Part shown: positions 5,086 to 5,204 of the stretch, one piece after another
How positions within the stretch are numbered: the stretch's first letter is position 1
Layout: the number at the start of each line of letters is the position of its first letter
Origin: HB2-32-21 sp041603535
GTDB taxonomy: Bacteria; Pseudomonadota; Gammaproteobacteria; Pseudomonadales; Porticoccaceae
Direction of reading: 5' to 3'
NCBI GenBank assembly: GCA_041603535.1
Contig: JBFIEE010000096.1
Location: 1 to 5,204 of the forward strand
Length of the DNA stretch: 5,204 nucleotides
Translations under genes and position numbers: made by a program
Notes under the pieces: generated by a model
What the model was told of the DNA's origin: nothing
The model's database searches: none
The model's input: only the letters and a program-made list of their open reading frames with translations

Positions 5086-5204
5086 TTACATAAAGCTGAA
5101 TGCGTGTTTACAGAAAATAACGCGGCTGCGTGGCAAGGTCCGGCCCAGCAGACGATCACGTTCCGCCGTTTTTGAAGTCAACATGAGAATAGGCACATAA
5201 TCGC
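5086..5204 (-). pseudogene. Truncated response-regulator receiver-domain fragment (5' part beyond the right edge)
   Basis: The minus-strand frame beginning at 5202 is open from the window edge and starts DY-VPILMLTSKTAERDRLLG. This closely resembles the beta4-alpha4 segment of OmpR-class receiver domains, with the conserved Thr after a hydrophobic strand and the ...DR..G pattern. In intact proteins this is followed by a LELGADDY..KPF-like segment holding the conserved Lys. Here, from 5142 on, the frame reads RTLPRSRVIFCKHAFSFM and stops at 5088-5086. The other two minus-strand frames do not restore the expected motif, so a simple frameshift does not explain it. The Lys loop and any DNA-binding domain are absent. 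It is probably a 3'-truncated gene or rearrangement scar. Only 20 residues support the match, and the upstream part is not visible. Confidence 0.5.
5107..5136 (-). promoter_or_regulatory. Weak candidate sigma70 promoter
   Basis: On the minus strand TTGCCA (5136-5131, five of six to -35) is followed after 18 bases by TGTAAA (5112-5107, four of six to -10). Transcription from here would place the 14-bp repeats in a leader of about 165 bases before the dehydrogenase. It overlaps the tail of the response-regulator remnant. It competes with the TATACT candidate. Confidence 0.22.

Noticed and set aside
4977..5159. 60-residue minus-strand ORF upstream of the alcohol dehydrogenase
   Set aside because: It has no recognisable domain and a composition unlike its neighbours; it overlaps the response-regulator remnant in another frame and spans the repeat array, so it is more likely a chance frame.
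4937..5200. Plus-strand ORFs at the right end (4937-5200, 4987-5175, 4800-5075)
   Set aside because: They are low-complexity, Arg-rich translations with no family resemblance and no ribosome binding site; they overlap the dehydrogenase start or its regulatory region.
1..5204. A novel multi-gene defence, toxin-antitoxin or biosynthetic system
   Set aside because: All five genes belong to familiar families with intact hallmark motifs, and no small paired genes, nuclease, transposase or modification-enzyme cluster is visible.

Overview
The window is chromosomal DNA of moderate GC content, most likely from a gammaproteobacterium. That placement is an inference from the proteins: a type II beta-carbonic anhydrase of the E. 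coli Can kind, a long-chain ChrA, and a methyltransferase of a type I associate with pseudomonad-like genomes. I cannot name the genus. There is no rRNA, tRNA, CRISPR array, insertion sequence or phage gene. Every gene I can support lies on the minus strand, so the window reads right to left.

Layout in order of transcription. (1) 5204-5086: the end of an open frame whose first visible 20 residues look like the beta4/alpha4 part of a response-regulator receiver domain. Similarity stops abruptly and the frame closes 18 codons later, so it is probably a truncated remnant. (2) 5085-4935: regulatory region with three 14-bp direct repeats, a 12-bp palindrome and a -10-like hexamer, ahead of (3) an iron-dependent (type III) alcohol dehydrogenase, GTG start, 4934-3705. 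(4) 3704-3590: intergenic region with competing hairpins after the dehydrogenase stop, and a perfect Shine-Dalgarno sequence set too far from the next start but with a small hairpin in between. (5) A class I SAM-dependent methyltransferase, 3589-2912, followed after 41 bases by (6) a Na+/Ca2+ exchanger-family (CaCA) membrane protein, 2870-1755; these two look co-transcribed. (7) A 126-base gap with a spaced inverted repeat. (8) Long-chain chromate transporter ChrA, 1628-279, TTG start. (9) After 55 bases, the start of beta-carbonic anhydrase can, TTG start, running off the left edge.

Functionally this is housekeeping and ion-handling content: alcohol/aldehyde redox, an unassigned methyl transfer, cation exchange, oxyanion transport and CO2/bicarbonate interconversion. 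The genes do not form one recognisable pathway. I see no convincing new multi-gene system. The most interesting material is non-coding: the repeat array upstream of the dehydrogenase, the hairpin-spaced ribosome binding site of the methyltransferase, and the broken response regulator at the right edge.
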